NCBI GenBank assembly: GCA_947853365.1
Contig: CANTWQ010000068.1
Coordinates: 1 to 7,422, forward strand
DNA length: 7,422 bases
Source: an uncultured Bacilli bacterium
GTDB lineage: Bacteria > Bacillota_I > Bacilli_A > RF39 > UBA660
Direction of reading: 5' to 3'
This document shows positions 1 to 6,256 of the stretch, one piece after another. The position numbers and the translations under genes are program-made. Below the pieces are notes generated by a model. That model made no database searches, was not told the origin of the DNA, and saw only the letters and a list, made by a program, of their open reading frames with translations. Within the stretch, counting starts at the first letter, position 1. Each line of letters opens with the position of its first letter.

Positions 1-9
1 CTTCGATGA

Positions 10-25
10 ACTAGGCAAGCCTAGT
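10..25. repeat. Perfect 7-bp inverted repeat near left edge
   Basis: ACTAGGC is followed after two bases by its exact reverse complement GCCTAGT. As RNA it would fold into a six-pair stem with a CAAG loop, but no T-run follows, so it does not look like an intrinsic terminator. It could be part of the 3' end of an upstream gene or an operator. The rest of 1-106 shows no convincing coding frame on either strand; the frame 2-31 closes with TGA and could be the last nine codons of a gene outside the window, but that is too short to judge. Confidence 0.3.
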
Positions 26-106
26 CCTTGACTAAAACGAGTGAAAGATTAAATTTCAGACTTAAATATTTAGACGCAATTTACTTTTTCATTTCACATG
101 GATGAT

Positions 107-132
107 AAAAAGAAGCATTCTTCTTTTTTTTT
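107..132 (+). terminator. Intrinsic terminator of upstream gene
   Basis: AAAAAGAAG (107-115), loop CATT, then CTTCTTTTT (120-128) makes a nine-pair stem running into an uninterrupted T-tract to 132. The stem is A/T-rich, but the T-tract is long. Because the 5' arm begins with an A-run, the hairpin could also act on the opposite strand. It separates whatever lies to the left from the comN-like/rel unit. Confidence 0.65.
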
Positions 133-152
133 CGTGATTTTTAGCGTATAAT
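124..152 (+). promoter_or_regulatory. Promoter of the comN-like/rel/dtd unit
   Basis: TATAAT at 147-152 is a perfect sigma-A -10 element. Seventeen bases upstream the -35 position falls on TTTTTT (124-129), inside the T-tract of the preceding terminator, so the -35 is weak. Transcription would begin near 158-160, leaving a leader of only about 13-15 bases that starts at the ribosome binding site AAAGGAG (158-164). The -10 is seen directly; the -35 assignment is inference. Confidence 0.6.
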
Positions 153-172
153 AATGTAAAGGAGTTGGTTCG

Positions 173-439
173 ATGGAAATAGAATTTGCAACGGTGGAGG
201 AGTTGTTTCAACGTGTGTTACCGGCTCTTCGCACGAAAAGAAGAAGTTTGGCGAAAGAAAAACGAAAAGAAATTAGAGAAGAAGATATTTGGAATTATTT
301 ACGAAAGAGCAAATGGTCTAAGGCGAAACAACTTACTTTGGCCGATATGGTCGATGATATTTTGAATTTGGATGAAGCGCTTCTCGATTCTTATATTAGA
401 GAAGAATGGGCGAAACAAAATGCATTAGAAATTATATAA
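173..439 (+). CDS. ComN-like post-transcriptional regulator
   Basis: This 88-residue, highly charged soluble protein has no signal peptide or membrane segment. Size and sequence fit the small ComN/YrzD family of Bacillota. The recognisable part is residues 7-75, with VEELFQRVLPALRTKR near the start and a DIWNYLR stretch followed by TLADMVDDIL. In Bacillus subtilis ComN is known to act after transcription on the comE competence transcript and to associate with the division/pole machinery; whether this protein does so is unknown. The start is ATG at 173, eight bases after AAAGGAG. The gene is first in the unit and its stop (437-439) overlaps the ribosome binding site of rel, so the two are probably cotranscribed. 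The family call rests on recalled similarity, not on a search. Confidence 0.7.
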   Translation: MEIEFATVEELFQRVLPALRTKRRSLAKEKRKEIREEDIWNYLRKSKWSKAKQLTLADMVDDILNLDEALLDSYIREEWAKQNALEII

Positions 440-453
440 AGGGATGATACTAC

Positions 454-2610
454 ATGAGTGAAAAGAAAAAAACGACAATTACGGACTTGTTAGAAAAGGT
501 GCGTACTTATTTAGAAAAAGAAGAGGCAGATGAGATTTTAAGGGGATATCATTTTGCTTATCAAAAGCATTTGGGTCAATTTCGTAAAAGTGGCGAGCCT
601 TATATTCAACATCCACTCGAAGTGGCAATGATTTTAACGACGGTGTATGCGGATAAAGAAACGATTATCGCCGGGCTTTTACATGATGTGTTAGAGGATT
701 GCGATTGTACCAAGGACGAAATCGAAGAGAAATTTGGTCCTGTGGTAATGCAACTGACGTATGGGGTTACGAAATTAAATCGTTTGAATTTTTCGACAGA
801 AAATGAATATTTGATCGAATATTATAAGAAAATCATCGTTGGTATGAGTGAAGATGTGCGAATGATTATCATTAAGCTTGCCGATCGGTTACATAATATG
901 CGGACGCTTTGGGCTTTGCCAGAAGAAAAACAAAAACGGATTGCCAAAGAAACTTTGGAGATTTTTGCTCCGATTGCCCATCATTTGGGAATTCATAAGA
1001 TTAAAAGTGAACTAGAAGATTTGTCGCTTCGATATTTGAAACCGAATGTTTTCTATGATATCGCGGAAAAGTTGAATAAAACGAAGTTGGAACGGGAAAA
1101 AACGGTCAATGAGATGATGAATAGTGTTAGCAATTTAATGACGGAGCATAACATCAAGCATGAGATTAAAGGACGGGCCAAAAGTATTTATAGTATTTAT
1201 AACAAGTTGGATAAGGGAAAGAAGTTTAGTGATATCTATGATTTGTTGGCGCTTCGTATTTTGGTGGATACGGAACAAGAATGTTATTTGGCCTTAGGAC
1301 TCATTCATTCGAAATATCGACCATTACCGAAACGATTTAAAGACTATATCGCGATGCCTAAACCAAACATGTATCAATCGTTACATACGACAGTGTTTGG
1401 TATTGATGGGTATTTGTTTGAAATTCAAATACGAACGCATGAAATGGATGAAGTTGCAGAAAATGGTATTGCTTCGCACTGGGCTTATAAGGAACATAAA
1501 AGTAAAGATCAAGTGTTTAAAAACACGACGGAACAGAAGTTACAATTTTTTAAGACCATTATGGATTTAAATGCGGAGAAGTTAAGTAGTGAAGATTTTG
1601 TGAACAGTGTCAAAGATGAGGTGTTAAATCAGAATATTTATGTATTTACGCCGAAGGGAGATGTCTTTGAATTACCGGTTGGGGCAACGCCGATCGATTT
1701 TGCTTATAAGGTACATACGCGTGTTGGAGAAACGATGGTAGGAGCGATTGTCAATGGTAGTATTGTTCCTTTGGATTACGAATTACAAAATAATGATATT
1801 GTCAAAATCAATACCAATAAAAATTCCAAGGGGCCATCGAAAGAGTGGCTTACCATTGCCAAGACGACGCAGGCGAAAAGTCGGATTAAAGCATTCTTTG
1901 CGAAAAGTGAAAAAGAAGATAATATTGAACGAGGAAAGGAACTGCTGGAAAAAGAGTTACGGCGAAAACAGATTTCCCAAAACGAGTTTTTTACGGATGA
2001 AAATGAAAAGAAATTGTTATCTCTTTTAAAAATGGAACAATACGATGATATCTATGCGAGTATTGGGAATAATAAAATGACGGCATCTTCTGTGATCCAT
2101 CTGTTATATAAGAAAGAGGAACCGGAGGAAAAGAAAAAGGTTTCGGTTACGAAGAATGATAAAACGGATCGTAATACAGATATTATTGTGGCGGGTATCG
2201 ATCATATTAAGGTCAATTTGGCGAATTGTTGTAATCCAATCCCAGGGGATGATATTATTGGTTATATTACCAAAGGAAATGGGATTACGGTACACCGGAG
2301 CAATTGTCATAATTTAGCGATGTTAGAAGAAAGATGTGTTCCGGTCTATTGGAATCAAACACCAAATCAAAAACGGTTTTTAACGACCATTCTCGTTTAT
2401 TCGAATACTTCGACCAATCATTTGTTGGATCTCATGCAACATATCAATATGTTAAATGCGCCGATCGATCGTGGTATTAACCTAAGTAAGGATCAAAATG
2501 CATATTATGAATTAGATATTTATGTGACTAGTAAAGAACATTTTGAAACGATTCAAAAAGATTTATTGAAGCTTCGTTATGTTACTAGGGTAGAGAGGAT
2601 GATGCGGTAA
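454..2610 (+). CDS. rel: Bifunctional (p)ppGpp synthetase/hydrolase Rel
   Basis: Rel makes (p)ppGpp from ATP and GTP/GDP on starved ribosomes and hydrolyses it otherwise, so it sets the stringent response. At 718 residues it has the full long-RSH layout. The N-terminal HD hydrolase domain keeps R44, H53, H77-D78, E81-D82 and D144, so hydrolysis should be intact. The synthetase domain (about 235-345) has R241, D263, Y307, H311 and E323. The RFKD at 294-297 is the RXKD form typical of bifunctional Rel rather than RelA. A TGS domain follows (about 394-455), then a helical region, a conserved Cys/His domain (C592, C593, H614, C618) and a C-terminal ACT domain (about 640-716). AAAGGG at 438-443 lies ten bases before the ATG. 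The stop overlaps the dtd start (TAATG). No truncation or lost catalytic residue was seen. Confidence 0.97.
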   Translation: MSEKKKTTITDLLEKVRTYLEKEEADEILRGYHFAYQKHLGQFRKSGEPYIQHPLEVAMILTTVYADKETIIAGLLHDVLEDCDCTKDEIEEKFGPVVMQLTYGVTKLNRLNFSTENEYLIEYYKKIIVGMSEDVRMIIIKLADRLHNMRTLWALPEEKQKRIAKETLEIFAPIAHHLGIHKIKSELEDLSLRYLKPNVFYDIAEKLNKTKLEREKTVNEMMNSVSNLMTEHNIKHEIKGRAKSIYSIYNKLDKGKKFSDIYDLLALRILVDTEQECYLALGLIHSKYRPLPKRFKDYIAMPKPNMYQSLHTTVFGIDGYLFEIQIRTHEMDEVAENGIASHWAYKEHKSKDQVFKNTTEQKLQFFKTIMDLNAEKLSSEDFVNSVKDEVLNQNIYVFTPKGDVFELPVGATPIDFAYKVHTRVGETMVGAIVNGSIVPLDYELQNNDIVKINTNKNSKGPSKEWLTIAKTTQAKSRIKAFFAKSEKEDNIERGKELLEKELRRKQISQNEFFTDENEKKLLSLLKMEQYDDIYASIGNNKMTASSVIHLLYKKEEPEEKKKVSVTKNDKTDRNTDIIVAGIDHIKVNLANCCNPIPGDDIIGYITKGNGITVHRSNCHNLAMLEERCVPVYWNQTPNQKRFLTTILVYSNTSTNHLLDLMQHINMLNAPIDRGINLSKDQNAYYELDIYVTSKEHFETIQKDLLKLRYVTRVERMMR

Positions 2611-3044
2611 TGAGAGTCGTGGTTCAAAGAGTGAAACAGGCTCAAGTGGAAGTGGACGGAAGGGTCGTTGGTAAGATTGATCAAGGTTTGTTAGTTTTGG
2701 TCGGTTTTACTTCGGGGGATCAAGATGATGTTTTGGCAAAAATGGCACAAAAGATTGCTCATTTACGAATTTTTGATGATGAAAATGGAGTGATGAATCG
2801 CTCGGTCATCGATGTTGGGGGTAAGATTTTATCTGTTTCCCAATTTACGTTATATGGTAATTGTGACAAAGGCAATCGTCCGAGCTATATCGCAGCATTA
2901 CATGGAGAGGAAGCGCTTCCTCTTTATGAACAGTTCAATCGTTATCTAGCGCAATATACGAATGTGGAAACAGGAATTTTTGGGGCCAATATGCAGGTTA
3001 GTTTCGTCAATGATGGACCCGTAACTATTTTGTTAGAGAGGTGA
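2610..3044 (+). CDS. dtd: D-aminoacyl-tRNA deacylase
   Basis: Dtd hydrolyses D-amino acids (and mischarged glycine) from tRNA in the cytoplasm and so protects translation from D-residues. The protein is 144 residues, the normal length. Both family signatures are present: SQFTL at 77-81 and NDGPVT at 134-139, whose Gly-cisPro pair blocks L-aminoacyl substrates. Also visible are KGNRPSY (87-93) and TGIFGANM (121-128). Arg7, characteristic of true DTD as opposed to the ATD variant, is present. The ATG shares one base with the rel stop, and AGAGGA at 2594-2599 inside rel lies ten bases upstream, so translation is probably coupled. The rel-dtd pairing is common in Bacillota. Confidence 0.96.
   Translation: MRVVVQRVKQAQVEVDGRVVGKIDQGLLVLVGFTSGDQDDVLAKMAQKIAHLRIFDDENGVMNRSVIDVGGKILSVSQFTLYGNCDKGNRPSYIAALHGEEALPLYEQFNRYLAQYTNVETGIFGANMQVSFVNDGPVTILLER
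3037..3044 (+). promoter_or_regulatory. Ribosome binding site fixing the start at 3050
   Basis: AGAGGTGA ends five bases before ATG 3050 and overlaps the dtd stop TGA (3042-3044). The alternative GTG at 3041 lies inside this motif and has no Shine-Dalgarno sequence of its own, so the ATG is preferred. Confidence 0.65.
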
Positions 3045-3049
3045 GAGAT

Positions 3050-4108
3050 ATGTTAAAAAATCGTCTGAATTATAAGCTGTTAAATATTTTGATTTTTATG
3101 GTTATTTTATATTTGGTATTTCAAACCAGTAGTTATTGGGGTGGTTTTTTAGGGAAACTCCTGGGGGTATGTTTTCCGTTTTTACTAGCCTTTGTGGTTG
3201 CTTATGTCTTGGATCCTTTTGTCAAATGGTTGGAAGGAAAGGGCGTCCGGCGGAAACTGGCGATTGTGATTGTTTTGCTCGTTGTCATCGCGGCCATTGT
3301 AGCGATTCTTTGGATTTCGATTCCTTTGGTTTATGAGCAATTGTTGGCGTTTACTAAATCGATTGTCGGCTTCTTACAGGATATTTCGACGCGTTTCGAT
3401 GTGAATTTGGGCGATATTCAAATTAAAATTACGGATGTTTTAAATAACTTGATTCAAGAGGTGGGAGCTTATATTTCGACGGGAACGATTGATATTTTAG
3501 GTAAATCGATCAATGTTGTGACGAATATTTGTATTGTATCAATCGTATCGATTTATCTTTTGTTTGATATGGAGAAAATTCGCAGTCATACCAAACATTT
3601 TTTACAGAAGTTTTCCAAACGCACCTATTTATTCGTGAAAAAACTGGATATGGAAATGGGCAATTATTTTCATGGCTTGTTTTTGTTGATGATCGTGACG
3701 TTCTTTGAATATTCGATTGTTTATCGGATCGTGGGACATCCAAACTGGATTATTATTGGTGTATTGATGGCGATTTTGACCATCGTTCCCTATTTTGGAG
3801 GAATTATTGGTAATATTATCGCGATGATTACGGCTTGGACTGTTTCGACGCCTTTATTTATCGCTAGTGTCATTATTACGGCTGTATTCTCGAATATCGA
3901 TGGTTATATTATTTCTCCTAAAATTTATGGCAAAACGAACAATATCAATCCTTTGGCCATTATTTTATCGGTTGCCATTGGTGGGGCGTTATTTGGTCCG
4001 ATTGGGGTTGCAATGTCGTTACCGCTTTATATTGCTCTTCACTGTGCCTATGATTTTTATGAAAAAGATATTCGGGTGAAAATTGGGGATATGATTGACG
4101 AGAAGTAG
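3050..4108 (+). CDS. AI-2E family transporter (membrane protein)
   Basis: This 352-residue polytopic membrane protein belongs to the AI-2E transporter family (formerly UPF0118, PF01594). Hydrophobic segments lie at roughly 11-24, 34-53, 70-93, 155-173, 210-227, 234-263, 268-283 and 302-332. A long amphipathic extramembrane stretch lies between about 94 and 154, as usual in the family. Family-typical motifs are the PYFGG at 247-251 and the C-terminal run from SPKIYG (289-294) through NPLAIILSVAIGG to FGPIGVAMSLP. Members have been linked to autoinducer-2 export or Na+(Li+)/H+ antiport, and the substrate cannot be read from sequence. The start is ATG 3050; GTG 3041 would add three residues. It is the last gene of the rel unit, with no clear terminator behind it. 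Confidence 0.88.
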   Translation: MLKNRLNYKLLNILIFMVILYLVFQTSSYWGGFLGKLLGVCFPFLLAFVVAYVLDPFVKWLEGKGVRRKLAIVIVLLVVIAAIVAILWISIPLVYEQLLAFTKSIVGFLQDISTRFDVNLGDIQIKITDVLNNLIQEVGAYISTGTIDILGKSINVVTNICIVSIVSIYLLFDMEKIRSHTKHFLQKFSKRTYLFVKKLDMEMGNYFHGLFLLMIVTFFEYSIVYRIVGHPNWIIIGVLMAILTIVPYFGGIIGNIIAMITAWTVSTPLFIASVIITAVFSNIDGYIISPKIYGKTNNINPLAIILSVAIGGALFGPIGVAMSLPLYIALHCAYDFYEKDIRVKIGDMIDEK

Positions 4109-4119
4109 GTAAGTTTTCC

Positions 4120-4148
4120 TTGCCAAATGCGTAAATTTGTGCTATGAT
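4120..4148 (+). promoter_or_regulatory. Strong sigma-A promoter with extended -10
   Basis: TTGCCA (4120-4125) and TATGAT (4143-4148) are separated by exactly 17 bases, and TG at 4140-4141 supplies an extended -10. Transcription should start near 4155, giving a leader of about 18 bases before ATG 4173. A six-pair inverted repeat (4108-4113 with 4119-4124) overlaps the -35 and could be an operator or chance. Confidence 0.8.
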
Positions 4149-4172
4149 AGGAGCCACGAAAAGGGGGATGGT

Positions 4173-4679
4173 ATGATGGCAATGGAAAGAAACGAATTCA
4201 CGCAGAAAATTCGTCTTTTAGATATCGAATACCAACATTTATGCCAGTTAGAGAGAAAATATCGGTTGCAAAAGCAAAAAGGACGGGCGTATCATTTTAG
4301 TACGCTCGATCAAGAGGCAGTGATGCAATATGAAAAAGAACATCAAGCCTACTTAAAGCAAGATCAAGTCAATCGATTGGCGATTGGTAGTATCTTGTTA
4401 GAAGCAATTGTATTACAGACTTCGAAAAGTAAATTGTTGATTCCACTTGTAACGGCAAGTTTGTTATCTTTGCCTTTTGTTGTTTCTCATCGAGAAAAGT
4501 ATCAACATTTTGTGGCTCAAACCAAGGGGTTACACGATTCGATGGGCTTTGCCGGAGAACAACGTATGTTACAGGATACGATAAAGACGTTACAACAGGC
4601 GAAAAAAGAAAACCGTCAAAAGCAAAAACAGTATCAACAAATGCAAAAAGCACTTGAAAAGAAAGTCAAAATGGCGTAA
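4173..4679 (+). CDS. Hypothetical protein, coiled coil with hydrophobic hairpin
   Basis: I do not recognise this 168-residue protein. Residues about 5-65 are charged and helix-prone (many Q, K, E, with few breakers). Two hydrophobic stretches at about 69-82 and 88-104 are separated by a short polar turn containing SKSK, which resembles a membrane-inserting hairpin. Residues about 128-166 are a Q/K-rich helix likely to form a coiled coil. The C-terminus is basic. No catalytic motif, signal peptide or cysteine pair is evident. The start is ATG 4173 (ATG 4176 and ATG 4182 are in frame) because AGGGGG at 4162-4167 lies five bases upstream. It has its own promoter, and the promoter of the hisS leader lies in its 3' end. 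It could be a peripheral membrane or scaffold-type protein; that is inference. Confidence 0.75.
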   Translation: MMAMERNEFTQKIRLLDIEYQHLCQLERKYRLQKQKGRAYHFSTLDQEAVMQYEKEHQAYLKQDQVNRLAIGSILLEAIVLQTSKSKLLIPLVTASLLSLPFVVSHREKYQHFVAQTKGLHDSMGFAGEQRMLQDTIKTLQQAKKENRQKQKQYQQMQKALEKKVKMA

Positions 4680-4682
4680 AAT
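4654..4682 (+). promoter_or_regulatory. Promoter of the hisS-aspS T-box leader
   Basis: TTGAAA (4654-4659) and TAAAAT (4677-4682) are separated by 17 bases. The -10 contains the stop codon of the preceding gene. The predicted start near 4689-4690 falls just before the first T-box helix at 4695, which supports the assignment. Confidence 0.7.
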
Positions 4683-4689
4683 AAAATCA

Positions 4690-4912
4690 TATTCTTGGAA
4701 AGAAGAGTACTTATTTCTGTTATGCCTAGAAAAAGTATGGTTGATGGAAATACTGATAATGGAATAAGGAAAGACACTTTCTAGTAACAGAGAACCGTGT
4801 TTCTAGCGTTAATGGATGAAGCGTCAGTAATGATGGAAATAAGGTGGCACCACGGGGAAACTCGTCCTTGTATGGCCATCTTTTTCTTTGGATTAGAGAA
4901 AGGATGATAATG
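4690..4912 (+). promoter_or_regulatory. T-box riboswitch leader, specifier GACAC (Asp/His)
   Basis: T-box leaders bind uncharged tRNA through a specifier codon and the tRNA 3' end, then raise expression of the downstream genes. The lower Stem I helix pairs 4695-4702 with 4777-4784. The specifier loop has AGTA on its 5' side (4706-4709) and GAA (4769-4771) opposite, the usual loop-E pair. The upper helix pairs CTTATTTC (4710-4717) with GGAATAAG (4761-4768), and AGTAT/ATACT (4734-4738, 4750-4754) closes the distal loop. The specifier strand is GAAAGACA (4769-4776), giving GAC at 4773-4775, overlapped by CAC at 4775-4777. The T-box sequence AAGGTGGCACCACGG (4841-4855) contains the seven-base bulge TGGCACC (4845-4851) that binds the tRNA end. 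All pairings were made by eye. Confidence 0.92.
4841..4907 (+). promoter_or_regulatory. T-box expression platform: antiterminator versus RBS sequestrator
   Basis: In the tRNA-bound form AAGG (4841-4844) pairs with CCTT (4866-4869), and ACGGG (4852-4856) pairs with CTCGT (4861-4865) across a GAAA loop. In the competing form TCGTCCTT (4862-4869) can pair over eight bases (one G-U) with AAGGATGA (4900-4907), which contains the hisS ribosome binding site. The two forms exclude each other. I find no GC-rich hairpin with a T-run that uses the 4862-4869 strand, so control of translation initiation is more likely than transcription termination. This is inference from hand pairing. Confidence 0.55.
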
Positions 4913-6256
4913 ATGATAACCAAACCAAAGGGATGCCATGATATTTATGGCACCGAAGCTAAAAAATGGCAATATGTCAATCAAGTGATCGAGGCCATGA
5001 TGGAAAAATACCATTATGATTATTTACGAACACCGATTTTTGAGTCTTCTGAACTCTTTCATCGTGGAGTTGGCGAAGGAACGGATATTGTCACGAAGGA
5101 AACTTATGATTTTAAAGATCGTGGAAAGCGTGATATGACTTTACGCCCTGAAGGAACCGCAGGGGTTGTCCGGTGGTATGTCGAAAACAAAATGTATGGT
5201 GGATCTTGTCAACCAGTGAAAGTTTACTATCATGGAACGATGTATCGTTACGAAAGACCACAATCGGGAAGAGATCGGGAATTGACGCAATTTGGGGTTG
5301 AAGTGTTAGGAAGCGATGATCCAATCGTTGATTGTGAAGTGATTTCCATTCCAGTCAATTTGTTTCGCTTGTTGGGTTTAAAAGAAATCAAAGTCAATAT
5401 CAATTCGTTGGGAGATAAGGAGTCGCGTGATCGTTACCGCGAAGCGTTGGTTTCTTATTTTACACCGCATATTCATGAATTATGCGAAGATTGTAGGGAG
5501 AGACTCCACAAAAATCCGCTTCGTATTTTGGATTGTAAGGTGGATAAAGAGAATGATATTTTAAAAAATGCGCCAAAGACGTTAGATTATTTGAACGAGA
5601 CCAGCAAAAAACGCTTTGATCAAGTATTAACTTATTTAGGAGCCATGGGAATTCCATATGAAATCGATACCCGTTTGGTTCGTGGTCTCGATTATTATAA
5701 TCACACCGTCTTTGAAATCGAAGCGAAAGTGGAAGGCTTTGGTGCCCAAAACGTATTATGTGGTGGAGGTCGTTACAATGGCTTGGTGCAAGAATTGGAT
5801 GGCCCAGAAACACCTGGGATGGGTTTTGCCCTTGGAATGGGACGATTGATGATGGCATTAGACAAAGAAAACATTTCTCTTCCAATCAAAGATCACGTGG
5901 AATTATTTATCTTATATGTCAATGAAGAAGAAAAATGTTATGCGATGTATCTCGCCCAAGAGTTACGGATGAATGGGTTTATTGTCGAGACAGAATATCA
6001 AGGTCGTGGACTCAAAGGACAGTTTAAACAAGCAGATCGTCTTCATGCCAAATATTTATTGCTTTTAAACAGTGAAGATTTAAAAGAAAACTTGGTCACG
6101 ATTAAGAACAATGAAACGAAAGAAGAAGACAAAATTGATCTCGATTATTTGATTTATTATTTAGATGAACATTTGGAAAGCGAAGATAGTTTCCATTTGG
6201 GCCATGATGGGGAAGAAATGTTCCTGGAAGAAGAAGTAGAGGAGGAAGAAGAATGA
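4913..6256 (+). CDS. hisS: Histidyl-tRNA synthetase
   Basis: HisRS charges tRNA-His with histidine using ATP and is a class II homodimer in the cytoplasm. The 447-residue protein shows the motif 1 region near 38-50, motif 2 at about 103-128 (Y111-R112-Y113-E114, then R120), the histidine-specific stretch LVRGLDYYNHTVFE (255-268), GGGRYNGL (284-291) and motif 3 with GMGFALGMGR (302-311). The insertion domain contains C191, C194 and C208. The anticodon-binding domain runs from about 327 to 420. Residues 418-447 are an acidic tail (16 of 30 are D/E), beyond the usual family end. I chose ATG 4913 for its spacing from AAGGA (4900-4904); ATG 4910 and 4904 are in-frame alternatives. Expression should follow the T-box leader. 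Confidence 0.96.
   Translation: MITKPKGCHDIYGTEAKKWQYVNQVIEAMMEKYHYDYLRTPIFESSELFHRGVGEGTDIVTKETYDFKDRGKRDMTLRPEGTAGVVRWYVENKMYGGSCQPVKVYYHGTMYRYERPQSGRDRELTQFGVEVLGSDDPIVDCEVISIPVNLFRLLGLKEIKVNINSLGDKESRDRYREALVSYFTPHIHELCEDCRERLHKNPLRILDCKVDKENDILKNAPKTLDYLNETSKKRFDQVLTYLGAMGIPYEIDTRLVRGLDYYNHTVFEIEAKVEGFGAQNVLCGGGRYNGLVQELDGPETPGMGFALGMGRLMMALDKENISLPIKDHVELFILYVNEEEKCYAMYLAQELRMNGFIVETEYQGRGLKGQFKQADRLHAKYLLLLNSEDLKENLVTIKNNETKEEDKIDLDYLIYYLDEHLESEDSFHLGHDGEEMFLEEEVEEEEE
6238..6245 (+). promoter_or_regulatory. aspS ribosome binding site inside the hisS acidic tail
   Basis: AGAGGAGG, seven bases before the aspS ATG, is a near-perfect Shine-Dalgarno sequence. It is encoded by glutamate codons of the last residues of HisRS, so protein tail and ribosome binding site share the same bases. 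Confidence 0.8.

Noticed and set aside
2..31. C-terminal end of an upstream protein (nine codons then TGA)
   Set aside because: Too short to tell from a chance open frame, and no family can be recognised.
28..54. TTGACT as a -35 element
   Set aside because: No acceptable -10 lies 16-18 bases downstream, and a terminator follows before any gene.
4108..4124. Hairpin after the AI-2E gene as a terminator
   Set aside because: The six-pair stem has one G-U pair and is followed by AAATGCG rather than T's; it overlaps a good -35 element.
4137..4172. Upstream TTG start for the 168-residue protein
   Set aside because: It lies within the promoter, between the -35 and -10, and has no Shine-Dalgarno sequence; AGGGGG points to ATG 4173.
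4832..4886. GATGG (4832-4836) pairing with CCATC (4876-4880) before TTTTTC as a classic T-box terminator
   Set aside because: This helix encloses the antiterminator instead of competing with it, so it would not work as the usual switch. I keep it as a possible outer helix; RNA 3'-end mapping would decide.
4844..4912. Possible N-terminal extension of HisRS from a GTG at 4844
   Set aside because: The extra residues are translated from the T-box bulge and expression platform, there is no ribosome binding site before 4844, and HisRS homologues begin at about the MITKPKG position.
5460..5885. 141-codon open frame on the - strand inside hisS
   Set aside because: It lies entirely opposite clearly conserved HisRS motifs, has no ribosome binding site, and its translation looks non-protein-like (rich in His, Pro and Ser).
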